NCBI GenBank assembly: GCA_028284845.1 | Contig: JANQQY010000657.1 | Coordinates: 1 to 7,837 of the forward strand | Length of the DNA stretch: 7,837 bases | From: Spirochaetales bacterium | GTDB lineage: Bacteria; Spirochaetota; Spirochaetia; DSM-27196; SLST01 | Direction of reading: 5' to 3' | Shown: positions 1 through 5,809 of the stretch, piece after piece | Position numbering within the stretch: the stretch's first letter is position 1 | How the letters are laid out: every line of letters starts with the position of its first letter | Translations under genes and position numbers: made by a program | Notes under the pieces: generated by a model | Seen by the model: only the letters and a program-made list of their open reading frames with translations | Told to the model about the DNA's origin: nothing | Database searches by the model: none

Positions 1-3000
1 ATCGAGTAGATGTCGTGGTGCGGCGGCGGGCTGATAAGGCCAACCCCCGGCGTTGAAAAGCGAGTCTTTGCAATGATGTCGAAGACTTTGTGTCCGGGAA
101 GTTCGCCTCCCTCACCCGGCTTTGCTCCCTGAGCCATCTTGATCTGAAGCTCGTCGGCGTTGGCGAGGTACTCGATCGTGACGCCAAACCGGCCCGAGGC
201 GACCTGCTTGATCGCGCTACGTTTCGAATCGCCGTTCGCAAGCGGTGTGTACCGCTCCGGCATCTCACCACCCTCGCCGGTGTTGCTCTTTCCGCCAAGC
301 CGGTTCATGGCGATCGCGAGTGTCTCGTGTGCCTCCTGGCTGATCGAGCCGAAGCTCATCGCACCGGTTGCGAATCGTTTCACGATCTCGCTCGCTGGCT
401 CCACGTCGTCAATCGGAATCGGATTGGTCTTCTTGAACTTCAGCAACCCGCGAAGCGTCGCCTGATCTGCGCTGCGTTGGTTCTGAAGATCGGCAAATTG
501 TCGAAAGGCGGCGAAATCGTCGTACCGTACCGCATGCTGGAGGAGCGCAATGCTCTGCGGGTCCCACATGTGCTTCTCGCCGCCGGTCCTCCACTGATAG
601 TCGCCCGGGTTGGGAAGCTGCGAGCCGGCGATACCGGTCTGAAGGCTGAGCGCATGGCGCCGAGCGGCTTCCGCGCTTAGGTGCGAGAATCCGACACCCT
701 TGATCCGGCTCGCGGTGCCTGCGAACGCTGTGTCCACGACCTCGTCGTCCAACCCAACCGCCTCAAAGATCTGCGCGCCTTTGTAGCTATCGAGCGTGCT
801 GATGCCCATCTTGCCAAAAACCTTGCGCATACCGTATGCGATCGCATTGTGATAGCGCTCAACGATCTCGTTTGGTTCGTACTCCGCCGGGATGTCGCCC
901 TCTTCTCGCATGAGCCAGAGCGACTCATAGGCGAGGTAGGGGTTGATCGCATCCGCCCCGTAGCCGACGAGGCTGCAGAAGTGATGAACTTCACGCGGTT
1001 CACCGCTCTCAACGACTATCCCAATCTGTGTTCGCTTGTGGGTTCGAACCAGATGGTGGTGGACGGCGCCGGTCGCAAGCAGTGCTGAAATGGGCACCCG
1101 CTCCGGGCCCGCTGCGCGATCAGAGAGGACAATCAAGGCAAACCCGTCGGCAATCGCTTGCTCGGCCTCTTCCGCAATTCGCAGCAGCGCACGTCTGAGT
1201 TCTACCTCCGAATCGCCGAGCGGATAGGTGATGTCGATGACTCGACTCTTCCAGCCACGATGATCAATCTCACGAAGCTGCGCCAACTGCGCATTGGTGA
1301 GGATCGGTTGGTCGAGCTGAAGCCGATGGGCATGCTCCGGAGTCACATCGAGCAGGTTTTGCTCCGGACCGATGTAGGTAGAGAGGCTCATGATGATGTC
1401 CTCTCGGATGCTGTCGATCGGTGGATTGGTGACCTGCGCGAAGAGCTGCTTGAAGTAGTCGTACATCAGTCGCGGCTTGTCACTCAGGCAGGCGAGCGGC
1501 GTGTCGTTGCCCATGCTGCCGAGCGGCTCCTTCGCGTTCTCCGCCATTGGACGAAGGACGACGTTCAAGTGCTCAAGCGTGTAGCCGAACATTTGCAGGC
1601 GATTGAGCACCGTCTTGGAGTCGAGACCCTCTACGTGCTCGGCGGCCGGAAGGTCGTCGATCCGGATCCGCTGCTGGTCAAGCCACGTGCGGAACGGGTG
1701 ACGCTCGGCCATGCCGTTTTTGAGTTCAACATCGTCGACGATGCGCCCTTGCTCGAAGTCGACCAGAAACATTCGTCCTGGCTTGAGTCGATCTTTGAGG
1801 ACAACCTTCTCCGGCGGAATATCAAGGACGCCAACCTCGCTCGCCATGATCACAAGATCGTCGTCGGTCACATAGTAGCGACTCGGTCGGAGTCCATTTC
1901 GGTCGAGAACCGCGCCAATGACGTGCCCGTCTGTAAACGCAATCGACGCCGGACCGTCCCACGGTTCCATCTGGGTGCTCATGAACTCATACATGGCCGA
2001 CCCAATGTCGGGCATATGCCGATGCTGCTGCCACGCCTCCGGAACCATCATCATCACGGCTTCCGGGAGTTCGCGTCCGCTCATGAGGAGGAGCTCGAGG
2101 GCGTTGTCGAAGTTTCCGGAGTCCGACTGATCGGGCTCGATAATGGGGAAGGTCTTCGCGAGATCATCGCCAAAGAGCGGCGATGTGAGCGTTCCCTCGC
2201 GCGCGGCCATCTTATTGGCGTTCCCTCGAAGGGTGTTGATTTCGCCGTTGTGGCTCATGAATCGGAGTGGCTGAGCCCGATCCCAGCTGGGAAAGGTGTT
2301 GGTGCTGAACCGGGAGTGAACCATCGCCAGATGACTCTTGAAATCGGGATCTGAGAGATCGACGAAGTACTCAAAGAGTTGTTCCGGCATGAGCATGCCT
2401 TTGTGAACGATGACCCTCACACTCAGGCTACAGACGTAGAAGGCCGCGTCGGGATCGTTCTCGCCTCCATGAAGGAGATGGGTGACCCGTTTCCGAATGA
2501 CGTAGAGTTTTCGCTCGAACGCTTCGCTCGTCACGCCCGCCCCGGCCGCGACAAAGATCTCCCGCATCTCAGGTTCGCTCTCGATCGCGGTGGGTCCGAT
2601 CGAACTGCTGTCCCGCGGTACCTCGCGCCAACCAAGAACCCGCTGCCCCTCTTCGGCAACGACTGCCTCAAAGGCCTCAATGCAGAAACGACGGTTCGAT
2701 TCATCGGTAGGCAGGAAGACGATGCCGGCCGAATAGAGCCCGCGTGCCGGCAGCTCGATTCCGAGGTCTCGTCTGGCAACCTTTTCAAGGAACTCCTGTG
2801 GCAGTGTGGTCAGGATGCCGGCTCCGTCACCGGAGTTCTTGTCGCTTCCTACGGCGCCACGATGTGACATGTTCACGAGAACTTCTTTCGCCGAGTCGAT
2901 AATCATCCGACTCTGCTCGCCTTTGATGTGTGCTACAAACCCAACACCACACGACTCGTGTTCGTGCTGCGGATCGTAGAGTCCCCGCTTCTCGGGACGT

Positions 3001-3008
3001 CGCTTCAT
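1..3008 (-). CDS. gltB: Glutamate synthase large (alpha) subunit, N-terminal two thirds, cut by window edge
   Basis: Glutamate synthase makes two glutamates from glutamine and 2-oxoglutarate. My reverse-strand translation is open from the ATG at 3008 to the edge: 1002 codons plus two bases, of roughly 1500 usual for the family. The N-terminus reads LYDPQHEHESCGVGFVA. Cys20 is the expected class II glutaminase nucleophile, exposed by removal of a 19-residue propeptide. Further glutaminase motifs are MSHRGAVGSDKNSGDGAG (47-64), HSRFSTNTFPSW (231-242), MSHNGEINTLRGN (251-263) and DRNGLRPSRYY (369-379). The central domain spans about 480-770. The FMN domain begins near 840 and shows GAMSFGSIS (882-890), GKSNTGEGGE (906-915) and KMAQGAKPGEGGELPG (957-972). 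The 3Fe-4S cysteines and the C-terminal beta-helix would lie outside the window, as would any gltD. The start is fixed by AAAGGAG six bases upstream. No frameshift or stop was seen. NADPH versus ferredoxin as electron donor cannot be decided here. Confidence 0.96.
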   Translation of the reverse strand, partial: MKRRPEKRGLYDPQHEHESCGVGFVAHIKGEQSRMIIDSAKEVLVNMSHRGAVGSDKNSGDGAGILTTLPQEFLEKVARRDLGIELPARGLYSAGIVFLPTDESNRRFCIEAFEAVVAEEGQRVLGWREVPRDSSSIGPTAIESEPEMREIFVAAGAGVTSEAFERKLYVIRKRVTHLLHGGENDPDAAFYVCSLSVRVIVHKGMLMPEQLFEYFVDLSDPDFKSHLAMVHSRFSTNTFPSWDRAQPLRFMSHNGEINTLRGNANKMAAREGTLTSPLFGDDLAKTFPIIEPDQSDSGNFDNALELLLMSGRELPEAVMMMVPEAWQQHRHMPDIGSAMYEFMSTQMEPWDGPASIAFTDGHVIGAVLDRNGLRPSRYYVTDDDLVIMASEVGVLDIPPEKVVLKDRLKPGRMFLVDFEQGRIVDDVELKNGMAERHPFRTWLDQQRIRIDDLPAAEHVEGLDSKTVLNRLQMFGYTLEHLNVVLRPMAENAKEPLGSMGNDTPLACLSDKPRLMYDYFKQLFAQVTNPPIDSIREDIIMSLSTYIGPEQNLLDVTPEHAHRLQLDQPILTNAQLAQLREIDHRGWKSRVIDITYPLGDSEVELRRALLRIAEEAEQAIADGFALIVLSDRAAGPERVPISALLATGAVHHHLVRTHKRTQIGIVVESGEPREVHHFCSLVGYGADAINPYLAYESLWLMREEGDIPAEYEPNEIVERYHNAIAYGMRKVFGKMGISTLDSYKGAQIFEAVGLDDEVVDTAFAGTASRIKGVGFSHLSAEAARRHALSLQTGIAGSQLPNPGDYQWRTGGEKHMWDPQSIALLQHAVRYDDFAAFRQFADLQNQRSADQATLRGLLKFKKTNPIPIDDVEPASEIVKRFATGAMSFGSISQEAHETLAIAMNRLGGKSNTGEGGEMPERYTPLANGDSKRSAIKQVASGRFGVTIEYLANADELQIKMAQGAKPGEGGELPGHKVFDIIAKTRFSTPGVGLISPPPHHDIYS

Positions 3009-3014
3009 TCACAT

Positions 3015-3021
3015 CTCCTTT
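3015..3021 (-). promoter_or_regulatory. Shine-Dalgarno of gltB
   Basis: On the minus strand AAAGGAG stands six bases before the ATG at 3008. It is a strong site and settles the gltB start. It contrasts with the absence of a recognisable site before the 3912-5609 gene and before the cimA leader ORF. Confidence 0.85.
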
Positions 3022-3044
3022 CACCGATCTCGAAATGCATAAAT

Positions 3045-3085
3045 ATCGAGTCCGGAATAATATTCTTACAAATCAATCGAGTCCG
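3045..3085. repeat. 10-bp direct repeat ATCGAGTCCG, two copies 31 bp apart
   Basis: ATCGAGTCCG occurs at 3045-3054 and 3076-3085, start to start 31 bp, close to three turns of the helix. On the minus strand one copy sits directly downstream of the proposed -35 of gltB and the other at about the transcription start. They could be paired binding sites for a repressor on one face of the DNA, or chance in a short region. No protein is assigned. Confidence 0.45.
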
Positions 3086-3091
3086 CGTCAA
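3063..3091 (-). promoter_or_regulatory. Probable sigma-70 promoter of gltB
   Basis: On the minus strand TTGACG (3091-3086) is followed after 17 bases by TAAGAA (3068-3063). The -35 matches consensus at five of six positions; the -10 is weak. Transcription would start near 3056-3058, giving a 5' leader of about 50 bases that includes the AAAGGAG site. The surrounding DNA is more AT-rich than the genes. Position relative to gltB and the inverted repeats just upstream support the call. Confidence 0.5.
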
Positions 3092-3096
3092 GTAAA

Positions 3097-3143
3097 CTAC
3101 GAAATCGTAGGTATGACTTCCGTCTTTCCTACAATCCTGTAGG
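3097..3143. promoter_or_regulatory. Two CTAC-N6-GTAG inverted repeats, possible operators for gltB
   Basis: CTACGAAATCGTAG (3097-3110) and CCTACAATCCTGTAGG (3128-3143) are both dyads of the form CTAC-N6-GTAGG in the plus-strand reading. Their centres are 32 bp apart, about three helical turns. With a gltB start near 3056 the centres fall at about -47 and -79, just upstream of the -35, a position typical of activator sites. Neither dyad is followed by a T-run on either strand, so they are poor terminators. The regulator is unknown; a nitrogen- or amino-acid-responsive factor would fit the gene. Confidence 0.5.
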
Positions 3144-3164
3144 CTTATGGGTCACTTTGCTACA

Positions 3165-3911
3165 TCATCGGTGGTCGGCAGATTGGAATCCCGTTCTCTG
3201 CCGACCCAGAACAACCAACATGCCGTCGTACTCACGACCCTCGCGGCGATAGCTCCCCAACCGCGGGTCGAGATAGGTGCAATGATCGGCGACGCTTACG
3301 TCCCTGACCCCGTGCTTGTGAGCGATCGCTACGTTGGCTGCTCGCAGATCGAGGTAGGGACCATCGTCGCGTTGAACTACGCAATCGGCACCCCACTTGC
3401 GGAACTCGGCGGCACGACCATGGTCGACGATGTAGGAGTCGGCGCTGATACACGGTCCAAGGTGGACAACAAGATCCTCCGTTCGGGATCCATCATCAAC
3501 CAAGCGCTCAATCGCCTTCCCAAGGATCCCTGTTCCTCGCCACCCCGAATGAAGAAGCCCATAGGCCTTGGTGACGCGATCGTGGAGAAGAATGGGAACG
3601 CAGTCACCAACGCCTACCGCAATCGGTGTGTCGCCATTGGAGCAGATCAGGCCGTCTCCATCGATGCGTTCGTCACTGGTCAGATCTGCGGTCGACGGGG
3701 CGGCCTCGACCGTATCTCGAATCGTGTGAGAGTGGATCTGGTGCAGAAGCCGCACATGGTGAGGCGCAAACCCGCATTCGTTCAGAAAGCTCGCGCGAAC
3801 AGCGCCGTCACGCATATTGCCGCGGGAAGTCGTAGAGAGGTAGGCAGGTATCGGGAACGGAATCCGTACGATTCCAGATTCCACGTCGAGATGATAACGA
3901 ACGCGCACCAC
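3165..3911 (-). CDS. pgeF: PgeF/YfiH (LACC1-type) multicopper-oxidase-fold protein
   Basis: This 248-aa protein belongs to the YfiH/PgeF/LACC1 family (Pfam Cu-oxidase_4). Members have been reported as peptidoglycan-editing factor (hydrolysing UDP-MurNAc-L-Ser in E. coli) and as purine nucleoside phosphorylase/adenosine deaminase. The family metal triad is visible: His60 in LHQIHS (56-61), Cys104 in GDCVPIL (102-108) and His121 in LLHSGWRG (119-126). The region also has LGPCIS (151-156), LDLRAANVAIAHKHGV (187-202), CTY (211-213) and SYRREGREYDGM (220-231). The N-terminal loop is short (STTSRGNMRDG instead of the longer GVS..PY..LN form). The start is GTG, immediately after the TAG of the upstream gene; a second GTG follows at once, so the true start may be 3908. 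No separate Shine-Dalgarno is evident, so translational coupling is likely. The stop is TGA. The activity in this organism is not settled by sequence. Confidence 0.9.
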   Translation of the reverse strand: MVRVRYHLDVESGIVRIPFPIPAYLSTTSRGNMRDGAVRASFLNECGFAPHHVRLLHQIHSHTIRDTVEAAPSTADLTSDERIDGDGLICSNGDTPIAVGVGDCVPILLHDRVTKAYGLLHSGWRGTGILGKAIERLVDDGSRTEDLVVHLGPCISADSYIVDHGRAAEFRKWGADCVVQRDDGPYLDLRAANVAIAHKHGVRDVSVADHCTYLDPRLGSYRREGREYDGMLVVLGRQRTGFQSADHR

Positions 3912-5609
3912 CTACTGGCCAGCCAGAGACTCGACGTTCTGCAGATCCCCGAGGATGTCGGCTACACCCTTGCAGAGCAGGTGGGCTCGCTCGAGTCGTT
4001 TCACGAATCCGGCAGGGTCCCTGCCGCCCATTTCGCCAAGGTTGCTGATGGTGTCGTACTTCCCGCCAACAGTCCCGTAGAGCACACCCTGCAAGATCTC
4101 CCCAAGCAGGCGAAGCGTCTCTATGCAGCGTCGGAGCAATGCGAGGGCGTCGCCATCAATCCGGGCGATGATCGAGAGCTTTCGCTCTTCGGCGGCCTCT
4201 TGAGGAAGGCTCTCATCTTCTGCCTGCCGCAGAGATATTCCAAGGTCACCCGTCGGGCGCATACGGACTTCCAGGTTGGCAACCTCAGTCTTGAGCCGCT
4301 GAATGTCGGACCAGGCGTGATCGAAGTCAGTGCGATTGTCTGCCTTGTAGAACTCGGCCTCTCGAAAAAGTTCACCCGTGGGGCCAAGAATCTCGCGATC
4401 GAGGATTTCGCCCATCGTGAGGCTCATCAATCCGGCAGACATACCGTGACGAGCAGGCATGTCGAGACCCGTGGGCGGGTATCCGGGGAAGATCTTGGGC
4501 GTCCGGTGAAGCAACTCTGTCGCTTTCGCGATGACAGACTCGAGCCGGCGATCATAGGAGAAGCGTCGGTGCTGAGTATCAACCCGATCGCGCCAAAACC
4601 CCTTCCATTGGGCAAACCAGTCTTCACCGCCGCCGCCGGGTGACGGCTTGAAGTTGATATCGGAGCGAGCCAGCCGAACGAGGTCGGCCACAGGATAGGC
4701 GCGCCTGAACTCCTTGATGCGCGTAAAGGCACGGCTGAACTCGTTGACCTCCTGGGTGACCACAGCCTCGAGCGTTTCGTCGGCCTCGCCCAATCGGTCC
4801 TGTTCTTGATAGATCGAGAAGGCTTGGAAGAGAATCGCGCTCGCCTCCTGGCGCAAACCCTCGAGTATGTTGGCGAGTCGAGCGAAGTCCTCTGAGAGCC
4901 GAGCAAGGGGAGCAGCTATCGGCTCTGCTCCACCACTTCCCTCGAACACATTGATCACCCGATCAAACGGAAACGAGCTCAGGGCCATCAGCTGGTGCGA
5001 TGCCCGAACATCGGTGTAGATACGCTGGCGTGTCTTTGGAGGAAGAGTCGCGACGACGCCGTCCACACCGGCGAGTGCCTGGCGCTTCACCTCCACGAGA
5101 GAGAGCTCTGGTCGGTTGCCTCCCACGGAGAACGGGTCGGTATCCTCAACCAGTTGGCGCTGGATGTCCGGGGCGTGCAGGCCCGCCAGGAAGGCAGTAA
5201 AGGCGCGGTGTTCCTTACCCATGACACGTCCAAGAATTCCGCTGAAGACCCGGGCGTCTGCAGCGACGCCGCGGAAGTCTTCCACTGCGGCCGGACGAAG
5301 TAGCAGCTGAACCGTGTCCAAACCGTGGGGAAGCGTGGCATTGACCCTTCTCGCAAGGTCTCGAAGCAGGTACGACTCGACAATCGAGTTTCGCTCACGA
5401 CCGGAGAAGAACGCAGTAACGACGATGATGAGTCGACGAAGCAGCCCCATGCTCTGGAACGATTCATCAAGGTCGATCACACGGTCCTGCTCCGGTTCGA
5501 GTACGTCGTCCCCAACTTCAACGGTCGACGCAATTCGATCCAGCATGTCGCGCCGTTCACTTGAGGAGAGTCCGGAGACAAGTTTGTCAAAGACGCTGTA
5601 GCTGGCCAC
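3912..5609 (-). CDS. Spirochaete-type protein of unknown function (DUF5312-like)
   Basis: This 565-aa protein has no catalytic motif I recognise. Its N-terminus (FDKLVSGLSSSERRDML, residues 7-23), the acidic linker (31-50), the hydrophobic patch LLRRLIIVVTAFFSG (56-70) and RERNSIVESYLLRDLARRVN (71-90) match my recollection of a spirochaete-restricted family, DUF5312; this is memory, not a search. The patch is too short for a clear membrane span and may be a membrane-associating helix. The rest is mostly predicted helical and charged, with a Gly-rich turn (PSPGGGGEDW) near the middle, a possible coiled region in QRLKTEVANLEVRMRP, and no signal peptide. The start is the GTG at 5609: an in-frame TAA lies two codons upstream and the family motif begins at residue 7. 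No Shine-Dalgarno is visible. The stop TAG directly abuts the pgeF start, which indicates an operon. A cytoplasmic or membrane-peripheral structural role is possible but unsupported. Confidence 0.85.
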   Translation of the reverse strand: MASYSVFDKLVSGLSSSERRDMLDRIASTVEVGDDVLEPEQDRVIDLDESFQSMGLLRRLIIVVTAFFSGRERNSIVESYLLRDLARRVNATLPHGLDTVQLLLRPAAVEDFRGVAADARVFSGILGRVMGKEHRAFTAFLAGLHAPDIQRQLVEDTDPFSVGGNRPELSLVEVKRQALAGVDGVVATLPPKTRQRIYTDVRASHQLMALSSFPFDRVINVFEGSGGAEPIAAPLARLSEDFARLANILEGLRQEASAILFQAFSIYQEQDRLGEADETLEAVVTQEVNEFSRAFTRIKEFRRAYPVADLVRLARSDINFKPSPGGGGEDWFAQWKGFWRDRVDTQHRRFSYDRRLESVIAKATELLHRTPKIFPGYPPTGLDMPARHGMSAGLMSLTMGEILDREILGPTGELFREAEFYKADNRTDFDHAWSDIQRLKTEVANLEVRMRPTGDLGISLRQAEDESLPQEAAEERKLSIIARIDGDALALLRRCIETLRLLGEILQGVLYGTVGGKYDTISNLGEMGGRDPAGFVKRLERAHLLCKGVADILGDLQNVESLAGQ

Positions 5610-5616
5610 TTATTCG

Positions 5617-5646
5617 ATCGTATGCATTGACTTGACAAAGTTGCAA
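5617..5646 (-). promoter_or_regulatory. Candidate promoter for the 3912-5609 gene, giving a leaderless mRNA
   Basis: On the minus strand TTGCAA (5646-5641) and TACGAT (5622-5617) are separated by 18 bases. Counting from the -10, transcription would start at about 5610-5609, at the GTG start codon or one base before it. That would explain why the gene lacks a Shine-Dalgarno. The elements interleave with the plus-strand promoter of the cimA leader. The -10 matches four of six consensus positions, so the call is moderate at best. Confidence 0.35.
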
Positions 5647-5659
5647 GGGACAGTATCCT
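5632..5659 (+). promoter_or_regulatory. Probable sigma-70 promoter of the cimA leader transcript
   Basis: TTGACA (5632-5637, full consensus) is followed after 16 bases by TATCCT (5654-5659, four of six). The expected start is A5666 or A5667; the five bases before are all C and unlikely to initiate. A5667 is the first base of the leader ORF's ATG. The discriminator GCCCCC is GC-rich, which in other bacteria is a feature of ppGpp-sensitive promoters; whether that applies here is unknown. Confidence 0.6.
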
Positions 5660-5666
5660 GCCCCCA

Positions 5667-5738
5667 ATGCGTCACGTGGCGGGTCTACTATCCAGCATTA
5701 TCATTATTTGCAAACAGCCTCTGCTGCGGGAAGCATAG
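5667..5738 (+). CDS. Isoleucine-rich leader peptide of the cimA attenuator
   Basis: A 23-codon ORF from ATG 5667 to TAG 5738. It begins MRHVAGLLSS, then has four consecutive Ile codons (ATT ATC ATT ATT, 5697-5708), then CKQPLLREA. It also holds a CTA-CTA Leu pair (5685-5690), a CTG-CTG Leu pair (5721-5726) and one Val. Branched-chain residues make up 9 of 23 (4 Ile, 4 Leu, 1 Val). A run of end-product codons followed by an intrinsic terminator before a biosynthetic gene is the signature of a translated attenuator leader. Its role would be to gauge charged tRNA-Ile (and perhaps tRNA-Leu) rather than to make a useful peptide. The only purine-rich stretch upstream, AAGGGA at 5645-5650, is 16 bases away and inside the promoter spacer, so translation probably starts on a leaderless 5' AUG. 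Confidence 0.75.
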   Translation: MRHVAGLLSSIIIICKQPLLREA

Positions 5739-5771
5739 AACGATCTGAGCGATCAGGCCGTCTTCCTGCGG
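5724..5771 (+). promoter_or_regulatory. Antiterminator stem of the cimA attenuator
   Basis: CTGCGGGAAG (5724-5733) can pair with CTTCCTGCGG (5762-5771) over ten consecutive positions with two G-U pairs. The downstream strand uses five bases of the terminator's 5' arm, its loop and two bases of its 3' arm, so this stem and the terminator exclude each other. A ribosome stalled on the Ile codons (last one 5706-5708) would cover RNA to about 5720 and leave 5724-5733 free. One that reaches the TAG at 5736 would mask it. Between the two strands lies a small CTGA-GCGA-TCAG hairpin (5745-5756) with a GNRA-type loop. The CAGC (5715-5718) and GCTG (5723-5726) tracts could form a competing pause hairpin. 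Confidence 0.6.
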
Positions 5772-5788
5772 AAGACGGCTTTTTTTTT
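5757..5788 (+). terminator. Rho-independent terminator (attenuator) before cimA
   Basis: GCCGTCTTCC (5757-5766) pairs perfectly with GGAAGACGGC (5770-5779) around a three-base TGC loop. It is followed at once by nine T residues (5780-5788). It lies 18 bases after the leader stop codon and 21 bases before the cimA ATG, with no gene in between. It therefore terminates the leader transcript rather than a preceding gene; the upstream gene runs the other way. Confidence 0.92.
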
Positions 5789-5799
5789 GCGCGATGACG

Positions 5800-5805
5800 A
5801 GGAGG
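5800..5805 (+). promoter_or_regulatory. Shine-Dalgarno of cimA
   Basis: AGGAGG within GAGGAGGAG, four bases from the ATG at 5810 and just downstream of the attenuator T-run. It is strong and fixes the cimA start. It is not sequestered by the terminator, which points to control at the level of transcription rather than of translation initiation. Confidence 0.85.
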
Positions 5806-5809
5806 AGTC

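Noticed and set aside
1158..2354. A 398-codon plus-strand open frame
   Set aside because: It lies wholly within gltB, whose reverse-strand translation carries continuous family motifs across this stretch. The plus frame is rich in Arg, His and Val, as expected of an antisense shadow.
3128..3143. Hairpin CCTACA-N4-TGTAGG as terminator of the pgeF unit
   Set aside because: On the minus strand it is followed by AAAGACGG with no U-tract, and its stem is only six pairs. It shares its half-sites with the neighbouring dyad, so an operator reading is better.
3147..4643. A 498-codon plus-strand open frame opposite pgeF and the DUF5312-like gene
   Set aside because: It has no recognisable domain, and its residues mirror the codons of two well-supported minus-strand genes. 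Long antisense frames are common in GC-rich coding DNA.
5739..5788. A T-box or metabolite riboswitch before cimA
   Set aside because: The leader is only about 120 bases from the predicted start to the T-run and shows no T-box consensus or specifier stem. A translated Ile-rich ORF explains the terminator more simply.
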